A stretch of 64,000 nt of DNA, from assembly GCA_013398615.1 (NCBI GenBank), contig VZSR01002395.1:4518844-4582843 (forward strand), in the 5' to 3' direction. The notes below the pieces were generated by a model that saw nothing but the letters and a program-made list of their open reading frames with translations, was not told the DNA's origin and searched no databases. How positions within the stretch are numbered: the stretch's first letter is position 1; every line of letters begins with the position of its first letter. This DNA is from Brachypodius melanocephalos. Its lineage: Eukaryota > Chordata > Aves > Passeriformes > Pycnonotidae. Shown here piece by piece: positions 1 to 11,511 of the stretch. The translations under genes and the position numbers were made by a program.

Positions 1-994
1 GGCAGAGAGCATGATCTCTCTTAAGTGAAACCTATTATCTCTAAACCCATGGCAATAGACTTTAATTGGGTTACTGCATATCACAAAGAGGTTAAGGAAA
101 AGAGATTGAAGCTCTTCACTAAAAATATATTTAAAAAAAAATACATAGGGAGGTTGAATCTCCTGAGAATGGCTTATACTGTAAAGAAATTTGGAGAGCA
201 CTTAATGCGAATTCTATTTTAAAATGCTCTCCGAGGTTGGAAAGTTTGCCTGATACTGAACATTAAATTAATCAACAAATAATGACAACTCTTCCAAAGG
301 CTCCTTCATTCAGCAATGGGTCTGGATTTAATTAACATGTCATGTCATAACATTTATCCAATCTTAAGTTTTAATTATTCTGTGTCCAGAGCTGTAATGG
401 ACCTGCCAACCTTTATTCAATACAGAGCCAAATCCCTGAGTCCTGAAAACCTCAGAAACTATTTTTATAGACACATCAACCCCCTAAATTAGCGTTGTCA
501 GTGCAGTTCTCTCAAGGCAGATTTGGATAAAAAAAACAAACTCAAATTGTAAGGATTTAAATTTTGTTGCTATGGAACAACTTTGCTCCCTTTATTAGAA
601 AATTCATGGTATTGCCAAGCTGTTCTTGCACTGATGAAAAAGAATATATATTTATTCTAGCATACATATTGCATTTAATTATTTAATTGTTTAAATATTA
701 ATAATTTCATAATTAGATATTTAATTATACAAAAGATATTACATATAATAAATGTACTTTTATTATTATATTTTATGGTTTATTATGCATCACATTTACA
801 AAGAAATAAATAAATTACCAGCCAAACAACCAAACAAATAAATAAATTAGTTTTCCTGTAACTGAAATTTTTTCTCTGTACATCTTTTGCTGGACTTGCA
901 TGGAATCTCCTCTTTTTTGCTGTTGCTCTGATTTCCCCTCCCAAATCAGGATGAGCAAGCTTTTTGTAGCTTGTCACTGAGTAGCAAACCACCT
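1..994. other. Unannotated AT-rich unique sequence
   Basis: No repeat family, RNA gene or coding exon is recognisable. Bases 640-790 are almost pure A/T. A 65-codon and a 69-codon open frame occur, but neither has a domain or a compositional signal of coding. Confidence 0.6.
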
Positions 995-1058
995 GTAAAA
1001 TTTATATTTTACATCTGTGAATGCCTATATAAATGTAAAATATAAATTTATATTTTAC
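995..1058. repeat. Palindrome and related inverted repeat
   Basis: Bases 1035-1058 are a perfect 24-base palindrome (gtaaaatataaa followed directly by tttatattttac). A near copy, gtaaaatttatattttac, lies at 995-1012 and can pair with the first 15 bases of the palindrome. The pair could extrude as a cruciform or a stem-loop. It abuts the alternating TA/TG tract that follows. Confidence 0.75.
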
Positions 1059-1110
1059 GTATATATATATGTATGTATATATGTGTGTATATGTGTGTAT
1101 ATATATATAA
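1059..1110. repeat. Alternating (TA)n/(TG)n microsatellite
   Basis: About 52 bases of alternating purine-pyrimidine sequence, mixing TA and TG units (tatatatgtgtgtatatgtg). This is a compound dinucleotide repeat with several switches between units. Confidence 0.9.
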
Positions 1111-1310
1111 AGGTTTTGACTGATATTTTCTTAATAAATATTATCTTCTTCTAAAGAAAAACAGAAGGTAAATATAAGAATGTCCTCAAATTATTCTATC
1201 AAGTAAAATGGTCACAAAATCATTAATATCCACCGCAGAAACCATAAAAGCTGCTGCAATACCTCTGTCCACCAGACTGCCCTTAATTCCTGGGTGAAGT
1301 TTAGGAAAGA
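1111..1310. other. Unannotated unique spacer
   Basis: AT-rich unique sequence between two simple-repeat blocks. Nothing recognisable. Confidence 0.5.
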
Positions 1311-1511
1311 GAAAATTTAAAATTAAAATTTAAAATTTAAAATGAAAATTATTAAAATTAAAATAATTGAAATTGAAATTGAAATTGAAAATAAAATAAT
1401 TGAAATTGAAATCGAAATTGAAATCGAAATTGAAATTGAAATTGAAATTCAAATTCAAATTCAAATTCAAATTCAAATTCAAATTCAAATTCAAATTCAT
1501 TAAATAATTAA
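1311..1511. repeat. AAATT-based hexanucleotide array (TTGAAA then TTCAAA)
   Basis: The block starts as AAAATTT/AATT sequence, becomes an AAATTG hexamer array (about 1366-1449, with AAATCG variants) and then switches cleanly to about nine AAATTC units (about 1445-1499). It ends in taaataattaaataattgg. The switch from G to C at the same unit position suggests one point variant spread by slippage. There is no spacer structure as in CRISPR. Confidence 0.9.
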
Positions 1512-2196
1512 ATAATTGGGCATTCTGATTTTTTTTTTCCTTTTATCAATTATTACTTTGCATGCCTGTAGCCCAGCACAGGCTCTAAGGGCTCAGGGTG
1601 AAGGAAAATGTGGGTTTTTTACCATCTCCTTGACTCTCCTCTCAAAGCTGAGATCTGAGCACCTGATTTAGGTGTGTGCACCAACCAGGCAGAGAAACAA
1701 AAAAAAAAGATCTTTGCAGCCTGGAATAATTTTCCTTGCTCTTATGAGTCTCTTTTAAAAAAACTTTCACGAACATCTGCCCAAGACACATGAAATGCAC
1801 TTAATTCTACCAGCTGAGCTCTTTTCAATAAGAAATTGGAGCTAATCAAGTCTGCCATTATCTGCTGAAGATGCCAGAGGCTTCCTTGTTCTTTTATTCT
1901 TCCTTCTAAATTGGGAGAGGGGCACTGAATCTCCTTTGTATAATTTTCTGTTGCTGCCAGAGTGTTTACAATTTATCCTTAATTAACCACAAAACGATCC
2001 CGTAATCAGCGGCAAAGTTCAGAACCGTAATGAGCGGGCTTTTTTTGCGAGTGCATTTTTAAATTAATTCGTTCTGCTTTGTCCTCCAGCCTTCCATGGC
2101 TTTGCAGAAGTGGGAAAAAGCTGATAAATTTCAGCAGAATCTGGAAGGGATGATGCACCAAATGACAGGGTCAGGGTTGGGATTCCCTGGAATTTT
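1512..2196. other. Unannotated unique sequence
   Basis: Mixed-composition unique DNA with short poly(A) and poly(T) runs. The stretch 1960-2050 carries several isolated CpGs in AT-rich context (aaaacgatcccgtaatcagcg), which can mark slowly evolving non-coding DNA, but no element is identified. Confidence 0.5.
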
Positions 2197-2292
2197 TCCA
2201 GGCTGGGTTTGGATGAGGTTTGGAGAAACCTGGGATGATGGAAGGTGTCCCTGCCATGGCACTGGGTGGGCTTTAAATCCCTCCCAACCTTA
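2197..2292 (+). mobile_element. CR1 LINE 3'-end fragment
   Basis: The sequence tccaggctgggtttggatgag, then a degraded 'ctgggatgatggaaggtgtccctgccatggc' type block, then ctttaaatccctcccaacc, follows the order of the CR1 3' terminus. It lacks the final attctgtgattc octamer repeats. A 5'-truncated and diverged copy. Confidence 0.8.
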
Positions 2293-2368
2293 ATACCGAA
2301 GAATTCCAAATACACTCTCAAGACTCATGCCATTGTCAGCAAGCTTAATAAAAATAAAAGCATATTTT

Positions 2369-2421
2369 GAAAAAAAAAAAAAAAACAAAAACCAAAAAAA
2401 CCAAAAAACAAACCACCCAAA
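2369..2421. repeat. A-rich simple repeat
   Basis: A run of 15 A followed by imperfect (CAAAA/CCAAAAA)n sequence. No retrocopy is visible upstream, so this is treated as low-complexity DNA. Confidence 0.8.
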
Positions 2422-2774
2422 CTAAAAGGGCTGGCACATTAATATAAAGAACAGCCCTTGGCAAGGGCAAGGTGTCCCATGCAACTCAATAATGATATTC
2501 ATGGGGTGTTTAATGAACCCTATGGTATTGTGATATAAGGGGAAAAAAAAAGTGCAGAAGTGTTAAATGGAGCTTGGGGCTGTTTTTCAGGTTTCTCCCA
2601 GCTTCAATTATCAGGAGTCTGGGAGGCTGAGGGGAGGAGCAGCTAAAGGAGGAAGAGTTTAAACATTAAATATAGCACTTGGAGTCAGCTGCAAAATGTT
2701 CATTGTCTTGCACTGCCAAGGGCTGGTTACTGAGCACCTTGTTTTCTGTGGTTGGGTTTCTAAAACTTCCCATA
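2422..2774. other. Unannotated unique sequence
   Basis: No recognised repeat or gene. Confidence 0.5.
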
Positions 2775-2855
2775 AAGGAAAGGAAAAAATGGGGAAAAAA
2801 AAGGGGAAAAAAGGAAAAAAAAGGAGAAAAAAGGAAAAAAAAGGGGAAAAAAGTG
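2775..2855. repeat. Purine tract (GGAAAAAA)n
   Basis: About 80 bases made almost only of G and A, as imperfect units of GG or GGGG followed by 4-8 A. The lysine/glycine-rich open frames over this block are translations of the repeat, not genes. Confidence 0.85.
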
Positions 2856-3370
2856 ATGTGCTGGATGACCCTGCCTGGATTACTGAGCACCATGAGCAAT
2901 GCTCGGGTGTGGGCAGTGTCACCCTGAGCACTGCTGTGCCCAGAGGAGAGTTCTCCATGCCATGGTCAAGCACCTTCTCTTTGTAGGACATCCCAAACTG
3001 GAAGTGGCCCTCAGGGATGATGGAAATCCAGCTGTGCCCTCCCAGCACGCACAGCAGCACAGCTGGCTGGCTCTGACAGGGCTCCTGGGGCTCCCTCCCT
3101 GCCTTAATTCACACTCCTGATGGCACCCACAGGATCCTCAGCCCCTGCAGCTGGCTTTGATCCTGCCCAACATTAAACATCCATAAACTGGGCTCTTTTT
3201 CATCCAGCCTTCAACTCCAAACGTGGATATTTCCATATTCTGGTTTCCTCCCCCACCAGTCCAGCCAGCTGGTTCAGTTGGGAGTTTGCTGATGAATCAC
3301 ACACAGGGATGAACAGAGTGTGAACTTTCGAGAAATGCTTCAAACTTGGAGTAGTTTTTCATGTGTTGGC
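2856..3370. other. Unannotated, GC-richer unique sequence
   Basis: Moderately GC-rich with short open frames on both strands (the longest is 133 codons, minus strand, overlapping the purine tract). None shows a domain. No repeat recognised. Confidence 0.45.
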
Positions 3371-3547
3371 GGAGGTTTTCCTGGATATTGGGGAAAGATT
3401 CCTCCCCCAGAGAGTGCTGGGCACTGCCCAGGCTCCCCAGGGAATGGGCACAGCTCCAGGAGGGTTTGGACAATGCTCTCAGGGTAGGATTGTTGGGATC
3501 TGTGCAGGGCGGGTCCCTTTCTACTCAGAAGATTTTTTTTATTACAT
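3371..3547 (+). mobile_element. CR1 LINE 3' fragment, internally deleted
   Basis: The block cctcccccagagagtgctgg, gctccccagggaatgggcac, ggagggtttggacaatgctc and ggattgttgggatctgtgcagg follows the same CR1 subfamily seen at 47.7 and 52.3 kb. After 'gtgcagggc' the piece that normally precedes 'gggtcccttcc' is missing, and the tail is degraded to ctcagaagattttttttatt. Confidence 0.85.
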
Positions 3548-5204
3548 GTCTTCAACCAGAAATTCTCCCAAGCCAGATGTCCCTGCAATCCACACACCCT
3601 TGCATGCAGATCTCCTTAGACAAGCACATCTCCGTGCTGACAGCTCCCAATTCCTCCAACAGGAGCATTCTCCCACTGCAGGCTCATCATATTTAATGCA
3701 TTACACCTGCTACTCATGAATATTTTACTCTGTAGTAAACACTGGGAAGAAGAAAGCCCAGAGGAAACCTCTCCCAGCCTCCAACTGCAAAAACAAAAAG
3801 TCAGCTTTACCTTGCTGCTGTGCCCTTAACTCCATCCTGGAGTTAATAAGGAGGTGAATATTTGCAATTATTTCTAAACCTTTCTATTCAGGTTACTGTG
3901 TGTGTTGCTGAGGTTCTTTTCAGGAAAAAAAAAAATATACATAAAATTTGTGTTCTCTACAAATAAAAAGCCACATTGCTGGGCAATGAAAAAGGATGCA
4001 GGGCCATTGAATTGAGCAGAGGGGTGTTGACTGAGAACACGAGAACTCTGCTTCGAGGTTTTGTTAGATTGAAATAGTGTTAAGAGGTCTGTTAGAATGG
4101 ATTATTTCCATGATATTCCTCTAAGCTATGGCTTGGGGGGAGCTATCCAAAGATGACTGGCTGCTGTGGCTGATCTCCAGCCACTCTGTGCCTTAATCTC
4201 ATTATTTTTCTACATGTTTTTTTCCCATTCATCCCATAATTTTGCATAAGGCACATTTGTCAGTTTACGTGTCCATATGGAGTGCAGGGTTCAGTTTATG
4301 AAGAGGCTTCACGTTGAGATTTGCACCTTACCCAACTTAGCATGAAAGCATTTTCTCTTCCTGACAAATGTTAGATTTGGAAAGATACATTATGCAGCAA
4401 AGTCCAGGGAAAAATGCCAAATCCGTGGGAATTTAGCATCGTGAACATATAAAAGCGACTAAAAAAAAAAAAAAACCCGCAACATTTATACTCCCAACTT
4501 GGAAATATGGAAATAAACTTTAACTCAGAACCAAACAGCTTCTGCCTTCAAGGAGTCTGACATTTGCATCCCTAATAGTCCCAAGATTTCTAACAGCAAA
4601 TCCAAACAGCCCTATTTGCACCCTGAAAAGTGAAGATATAAATACAGATACATACAGACATATGTTTATACATTCATTACTTAGAAACAGTTTTAACTGC
4701 TCAGAGCTCATGGCAAGATGAACTTTTTTTTTTTTCTTCTGTGAATGTTTAAAAAGAGCTGCAAAACGTGTCATCACCCATGTAATGCTGATCTGTTTCA
4801 TGCCTAATAATCATATTTAAATAACTAGATATTTCCTAAACAGCATTTTTCCTTAGAGCCTTTTAAATGCAGCAATGTGTCCAGCAGCGCTAGAGATTAT
4901 TGCCCAGAAGAACTTGTGAAATATATGAAGGAAAATAAACCCCCAAATATTAAACATTGGCAGCAGCACCATAACCATCCAACTGATTTCGCTAAGTATT
5001 TTTTTAAAGTCCTGTCGCAGTGATTTTTTTTCCCAAATATTTTCCTCCTGCTATTTTCCTACGGAGACCCATCTCGTAAAGCAAAGCGATGAAATTCTCT
5101 CTTTGTTTCCAATAAATTTTTAGGGTAATTTATTTCAACCGAAATGAGGATTTGCTGTTTGCTTTGCGTCCTGAACGAGCTGAGGTCAGTGTAGCACGGA
5201 TTTT
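3548..5204. other. Unannotated unique sequence
   Basis: About 1.6 kb of mostly AT-rich unique DNA with short A or T homopolymers (for example 4461-4475 and 4724-4735). No transposon or exon recognised. Confidence 0.5.
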
Positions 5205-5495
5205 ACAATCCCAGGATCGCTGAGGTTGGAAAAGTTCTCCAAAGCCACCGAGCCCAAGCTGTGCCTGATCCCCACCCTGTCCCCAGCCCGGAGCTCTCAG
5301 TGCCACCTCCAGCAATTCCTGGGACACCCCCAGGGATGGGCACCCCAACACCGCCCTGGAAAGCTCCTTCCAATCCCTGAGCACCCTTTCCATGGGGAAA
5401 TTCCTCCTGATGTCCAGCCTGAACCTCCCCTGGTTCAACCCGAGGCGTTCCCTCTCCTCCTGTCCCTGTTCCCTGGAGCAGAGCCCCACCAGGGT
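5205..5495 (-). mobile_element. CR1 LINE fragment
   Basis: Read on the minus strand, this has the CR1 3' region. On the plus strand the order is acaatcccaggatcgctgag, ggttggaaaagttctccaaag, ccagggatgggcaccccaac, ccaatccctgagcacccttt, ttcctcctgatgtccagcct and gaacctcccctggttcaacc. It retains about 290 bases up to the 3' end and is 5'-truncated near the 'agcagagcccc' block. The three overlapping open frames here are fortuitous. Confidence 0.9.
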
Positions 5496-5962
5496 CTGCC
5501 GAGAGGTAGACAGGCATCTGCATTAAAATAAATGTTTAAACCAATCCTGAAGGTCCAAGGGAGGCCTGTGGGGCATGCCATGATGTGAAAATTTGGAGAG
5601 AATATATATCCACAGAGCTTTGAATAACCTGGAAAAGTGAAGAGGAGACTGTAGAAAAAGAGAGAGGAAAAATTTCCCCCCGTGAGAGAAGGTGGAGCTG
5701 GATATTTATGTTTAACACCCCAGGTTATTGAGTTCCCACGGATGGTTACACCTAAAGGCTTTTGAAGATCTGTCACGCCCTCCGCTGAGAAAATAAATTA
5801 AAACCTGTGTGCCTCAAAATCCTCAAGGTGTGTCCAGACATTGCACCCCTCACCGTGGAAGTTTATCCTGCAAAACTCCCCACAGAGTTTTCCAGAAGTA
5901 GAACAAGAATGCTCAGATCAGCATTAGATGACAAGAAGAAAATTAGTTTCAGAAATTGGATC
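5496..5962. other. Unannotated unique sequence up to a gap
   Basis: Unique DNA ending at the first run of N. Nothing recognised. Confidence 0.5.
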
Positions 5963-6062
5963 NNNNNNNNNNNNNNNNNNNNNNNNNNNNNNNNNNNNNN
6001 NNNNNNNNNNNNNNNNNNNNNNNNNNNNNNNNNNNNNNNNNNNNNNNNNNNNNNNNNNNNNN
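5963..6062. other. Assembly gap (100 N)
   Basis: Exactly 100 N, the usual placeholder for a gap of unknown length. Reading frames crossing it have no meaning. Confidence 0.98.
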
Positions 6063-6116
6063 GCAGGTCAGGGAGGGATCCTGCCCCTCTGCCCAGCCCT
6101 GGAGCCACCTCTGGAG
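6063..6116 (+). mobile_element. CR1 internal fragment at gap edge
   Basis: The string gatcctgcccctctgcccag followed by ccctggagccacctctggag matches the CR1 segment that lies several hundred bases upstream of the 3' terminus. It starts at the gap and stops abruptly at 6116 with no CR1 3' end. Confidence 0.7.
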
Positions 6117-7620
6117 TTTTTATTTCTTTGTGACATCATTAAGTAGACTTCCCTGGGTGTGAAAATGCTCAGGAATCCTCCTATTAATTAAGTTAATATT
6201 AAATTGCTACATTAATATGAAATAATCAAAAGAACCATGAATCTTATTAAATCATCAAGAATCCTGCTCTTGTGCTGGCCCACACTCTCAAGTGAGGAAT
6301 CACCTACGAACCTAGAAATCCTTGGATTTCACAGACCCATTTCTTGTCAAAAGGGAAATTGTAAAAAGAAACCAAAATTAAGGATAATGAACTTATGTTT
6401 ATCTGGCACTGTAGGGAATCAGTCATTTATACCACCAGACCCTCTGGCACAGAGTAGGAGAAAGGCTGTTAATTAACAGTGGTTGGTTATTAATCACACT
6501 TATTCCCTCTCCATTCACTCCATGAAGTGCTTGCACTACAAGTGCTTTCCTTGCTTGGAGAAGAGCAGCTGGATCTGCTGCTGTGTATTCAAACAGACAG
6601 ATGTTAGAAGGACCTGAATTTTCACACTTTTCTCTGAAAGAAAGGGTCTTATTGTTGCAGTCTCAATCTTCAGACTAATGTTTCTTAAAAATAATGCTTC
6701 TGGAACACTTCTGAGAACAGAGCACGCTTGAGCATTCCCGAAGATAGAACTTTATAAATTCATTATAGGTGCATTTAGAGGGTAATACATGGAAAAACAA
6801 AGGTAACAAAGATATCTGGGTGCATAGTATTAAGGTGTCTTCAAGGAAAAGCGACCCTGAAAGAATGCTCTAGGATAAAGACACAAAGTAATTAATTTTA
6901 AAAAAACACTATGAAGGAAGAGCCAACCAAACAACTGCACTCAGCTTCAAGTGCAGCAGGAATTGTCTCTTCAGATTTTGCTGCTTTGGCTTTTTGTACA
7001 CGACTTAGTTTGGATGGGTTGTTGTTTTTTTTTTTTTTTCCTTCCCTTCTGTAGATTTTAATCTGCATTAGGGTGGAACTGATGGGCTGAACCCCAAAGG
7101 CTCTGTTACAGAGAGACAAATAGATGGAACACCTTCCTATTTACCCAGAGCAGGCAGCTTGTGCTTGAGGAGAGAATTGACTATTGTGCTATTCTGGCAA
7201 ACATAAAGAGACATTTAAAAGGTGCAACAGCAGCTGCCCACAGAAATCCAGCACCAGGCAGCATTTTCTCCTCTGGTGTTGTACATCTGTTTCCAGTGGC
7301 TCACGCAGCACATCCTCCTGCAGGGATAACCACAGCAAGAGGCAGAAATGGAGCATTAGTGGCAGGCAGGGTTCATCCCACTGCTTCTGGATGAAACACT
7401 GACAATGCACGTTAATAGACCAAACCATCTCGGTCTGAGCTGAAAATACCGTTATTGTAATCGGTCTCTACACACTGTGAGAAGGGAAGTTGTTGTATCA
7501 AAATTTAAAATACAAAATGTCTTCTCCGTGCAGAGGGAAAAGCTGTTTCACATAGGAATTTTTTATACTATTGCTTCTTTCTTTTTAGTTTCTGTTGTTA
7601 CATAAAAAAATAAAGGAGAT
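6117..7620. other. Unannotated unique sequence
   Basis: About 1.5 kb with no recognisable transposon or gene. A 17-base T run lies at about 7024-7040. Confidence 0.5.
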
Positions 7621-7800
7621 CTTCAGGGATGGGAATCCCATTTTCTGGGAAGCCCTTTCCAATCCCTGAGCATCCTTTTTGTGAGGAAATTCCTCCTGGT
7701 GACCAACCTGAACCTCCCTGGCACAGCTCGAGGCCGTTTCCTCCTGTCCCATTCCTTGTTCCTTGGAAATGGAGCCCAAACCCCACCAGAACCCTCCTTT
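7621..7800 (-). mobile_element. CR1 LINE fragment lacking its 3' end
   Basis: Plus-strand order: cttcagggatgggaatccc, tttccaatccctgagcatcc, ggaaattcctcctggtgacc, aacctgaacctccctggcac and gaggccgtttcctcctgtcc. This is the inner part of the CR1 3' region; the last roughly 80 bases expected to the left (the ggttggaagggacc block) are absent. Confidence 0.85.
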
Positions 7801-9196
7801 CACCACGAGTAAAACACAAATTCCACACAGAGAAGAGCCCATGCAGGCCATATAATTTAATTTATTTGTAGCACACTTGAGTTGTTATGTCAAGTAACAT
7901 TACAGCTCCTCAGTGCTTGCTTTTAAATTTTGTCTTCCCAAGCTCCTCAAATGCTCCCATCACTTTTTTTTTTTTTTTTCCCTAAGCCAGCCCTATGAGA
8001 GCTCCTTAAAAAGAATAAACACTTGAGACAAGGACGACATGACTGGAGAATCAAACCAAACCAAACCAAACCAAACCTAAAGCAAAGCAGAAATACGATA
8101 AATACCAAAATGTTACTTCATCTTCTTTGTTATACTTCTGCCACCGAACGTAAAAGAGGAAAAGGTTTGGTGACAAGCATGAAGGATTTAGTTCAACTTT
8201 TAAAAAGGGATAGAAAAGTTTTTTAAGTGTGTCATACACTGGGCTAAAATTTATTTAGTTTTCAATTACTTAAACCAAGCTGTTTTTCCCATAAACATGC
8301 TCTCTGATTTGTATCTGTATAATTTGTTCTGCAGGATCAGAGACACCCATCAACAATGTCTGACAAAACAAGGCTAACAAATATTCAGAGTTTATGGAAA
8401 AGGAAATATAGCATCATGCCTCTGCCACTTTTACCTTTCCCAGTACAAACACAGTCCAATTTTCACAGTGGGAACTCAGCACATCCACGGAAAGCTCGAG
8501 CACTTTCTCCTCTGGAGCATCAATCAGTGCACTTAAATGTTTTTTCAGAGCAAGAAATAGATTAGAATGCAAATTAAATTGAGTGAATTGGAGGCTCAAT
8601 CCAAGTTAGCAGTCACATTACATCGGAGCAACGATTTAATACCATTTCTGCTCCTTCCTGAGTGCTTTTTATTAAGCTGTGTGACAGCTGGCACAGCTGG
8701 CCAGAACTGCTCCTTGGCTGTGCATCCTCTCCTGCCAAACCACTAAAGCAGCAAGGAAAAAAAAAAAAAGCCTTTTCAGTGACTCTAAAAATGCTTTAAT
8801 ATATATTATAATACACCATCTGAGCCTTTCAGAGTTATTAATACATTTCTTTACCTCGGAATCAATATTGCTGCCTGTTTGAAAGGACGAATTACGATGG
8901 GAAAGGCCCGGGGAGAGATTTTATCAATGATGACACTCATTTTCGAGGGTGAAAAGCTGGGGCTTGAACAAATCAGCCCTAATGATCCTGCAGCCATACA
9001 TGACAATAGGATTTACCTGGCTGCCTCCTTCACGTGGCTTCAAAAACTTTGGGGTTCCTCATAATCTTGGGGATCCTGAGGAAAAGGGAGGGAGGAGAGG
9101 GAGCTGAATGGTTGTTTACAAGGCTGGAGGATTTTCTAGTGTAGCACAGCAAGAATAATCTTCTGGAGCAAGAAACACTCCTATTTCTTCTGGGTT
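7801..9196. other. Unannotated; includes CNE-like block near 8879-9050
   Basis: Contains a short (AACCA)n pentamer tract at 8051-8079, a 16-base T run near 7965-7980 and otherwise unique DNA. The part at about 8879-9050 has balanced complexity with isolated CpGs (gacgaattacgatgggaaag) and no repeat, which is the look of a conserved non-coding element. This is an impression only. Confidence 0.4.
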
Positions 9197-9327
9197 TTCT
9201 TCTTCTTCTTCTTCTTCTTCTTCTTCTTCTTCTTCTTCTTCTTCTTCTTCTTCTTCTTCTTCTTCTTCTTCTTCTTCTTCTTCTTCTTCTTCTTCTTCTT
9301 CTTCTTCTTCTTCTTTTCTTCTTTTTC
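9197..9327. repeat. (TTC)n / (GAA)n trinucleotide tract
   Basis: About 39 uninterrupted TTC units (9197-9314), followed by an imperfect pyrimidine tail ending near 9327. Poly-Arg, poly-Glu and poly-Lys open frames on the minus strand come only from this repeat. Pure polypurine-polypyrimidine mirror repeats of this kind are known to form triplex (H-DNA) and to be length-unstable. Confidence 0.97.
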
Positions 9328-11511
9328 TCCCAGATAAATGTTCCAACTGCTGCAACATCTCTTCCCATCGTGTTTGCAGCCCCTTTTTTCAAACTGAAGC
9401 GATGAAAATCTTTCAGTATTCTTTTTTTTTCCCCAAACACAGGTGAAAGAGTGGGGAAGTCTGGGTTCACCCAGAATCACCCAAACCTGGCAAAACCAAA
9501 CATCCTGACATGGGGAGAGATGAGGAAAGGTCATTGGAACACTTTGGGTTCGGAGCTGTTTTCCTCAGATTCAAAGGAACAAAACCAAAATAACTCAAGG
9601 GAGCACTTGGAGGGTAAAATCTGATGATCTGAGCTTTTGGGGGGACACCCCCACACTGCACAACGCCAGCAGAGATTGAGGAGAGAACAGGGCGGGCAGG
9701 GTAGAGCCCAGTTCAGTTCAAAAAGCCAAAAAAAAGCATTTTAAAAAATTCCTGAACTGATCTTTCTCAGGATATTTGGGAATTGAAGCCTCTCTTCCTG
9801 TGTCCAGGCTGGTTATTCTCTCTGTGAATATCTGTGATGGAGGAATCATCCAAACCTCTCCTCAGACCCACAGCAGATAACACCCCAACCTCCTAAAAGG
9901 CAGGAAAGGCAGAAGTTCCTTTAAAGTCAGAAACTCTGTCATTATTTTCTTTTAACTCAGTAAGGAACTGTGTTGAAAGGTTTTCTTGAAGCAAGTTGAA
10001 AGAAGGCTCCTCCCAGAAGTTCAACAGCCGAATCTTTGACCTTTTATTTAAAGAAGTGCCTCAGTGTAGGTTGTTTTTTTTGTTTGTTTGGTTGGTTTTT
10101 TTTTTTTAGGAATAAATGAATCCCAAATTCACCGTGGATATTTATTTATTAATTTTTTCGCCAGTCAGAAAACTGTTGCTGCGCTTGAATACAGGTGGCA
10201 ATTTGCTTCTTGAGGAAAAAGCAAAGCAGATTACAAAACAACCGCATATTTGAAATTATTTGTTTGGGGAATAACACATCATCTGCGCTCAGCGGCACAT
10301 TTCTGCACTCTTGACAAGTATGTGTGAAGTCCTTTAATCAGCGCATTTCACACACACTTTTGTTCAGCTCTGGATGGTTAAATAGGTGGTTTGGAATTTG
10401 GGTAGGTTGTTTTTTTCTTTCGCTTTAGTGCGTATTTTGTCATAATCACTGCTGCTGGTTTCCACTAGAAAAGGAAAATAATAAATAAAAATAAAATCGC
10501 AGCAGTACCGAAAGCTTTTGCTATTGGAAATCTCCATTATTTACACAACAATTGTGCCTTTTATTCTTTGTATTAGAGCTCTATACATCTCTAGGTGCTA
10601 AAAAAAAGAATAAATAATGGAGGGCTGTTTGGGGAGGGTTTTGGAGCAGGAAGCTGCTGTTTTTGGCCAACTCCAGCACGCACAGGGTTAAGTGAATTAG
10701 ATGTTGCCCTTTTCCATTGCAACTTTAAAGAAAATAATTGAGGATCACAGCAAGGGGAAGCCACAGTGGTTGGGGAGATAAGGGCACCCCTGGGAGCTGA
10801 AAGAGGAGCTGGTGCCTGGAACTGCCTGTGATCCAGAGAACCCCTGCACCCATGAACACGACAGCAAAAAGGATTGAAATGTGAGCTCATAATAAAAATA
10901 ATTACTAAAGTAACATCAGGACACAAATACGGCATAACTGGGGGGTAAAATCTAGGGGTTTTTTTTAACTTGGTTAAAAAAGTTCTTGTGGAAAACAGAA
11001 AATTTTTCAGTGGTTTGCCTTGAAGTGTGATGGATCATTGAAAAGAGGGGGAAAAAATACGGAAGTATAAGTACAAAATAATTATTCTGTGCTGGGTATT
11101 TTGTTCAGATGGAAGCAATAATTAAAAGTGAATGCATGTGAAAATCCTTATATTTGTTATAAAGGAAGGGAGGTGGGGTGACAATGTTATCCAGTGCTGA
11201 AATAAATTAAAATAAGGCTCAAAACCATGTAAATATGGAAAAGAAAGAATGAAAGTGTGAAATAACAGTCCCACTCTGCAGCTGATTAGGAAAACCAAGT
11301 TGACAAATTAAGCATTATGACTTAGAGGATCAAGAAGTTGAAAAATTGACTGTGATTGATGTAGTCCCTAATTAAGACAAATGCTGTTCCTTGTCAGAAA
11401 AAGCTTCAATTTCCTAAATAAAAGTCTTGCAGCCCCCGTGGAACAGAAGACTTAAAGAACATTTCAAATAACATAAAACTTTATCACAATCTAATGGTTT
11501 ATTGGATGGAT
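9328..11511. other. Unannotated unique sequence with CNE-like block
   Basis: Mostly unique. A T-rich stretch sits at 10073-10110. Bases about 10150-10345 combine AT-rich context with CpGs (catctgcgctcagcggcac) and look conserved-like. No transposon recognised over about 2.2 kb. Confidence 0.4.

Noticed and set aside
1311..1511. Regular array considered as CRISPR-like
   Set aside because: Units are six bases with no spacers. It is a simple tandem repeat in a vertebrate genome.
5130..5531. Four overlapping frames of 101-119 codons on both strands
   Set aside because: They lie over a CR1 fragment, whose GC-rich terminal region is stop-poor in several frames but non-coding.
5807..6162. Frames running through a block of X residues
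   Set aside because: They cross the 100-N gap, so the frame is not real.
9030..9534. Minus-strand frames of 80-146 codons rich in Arg, Glu or Lys
   Set aside because: The charged stretches are the three reading frames of the (GAA)n repeat. The flanks show no domain.
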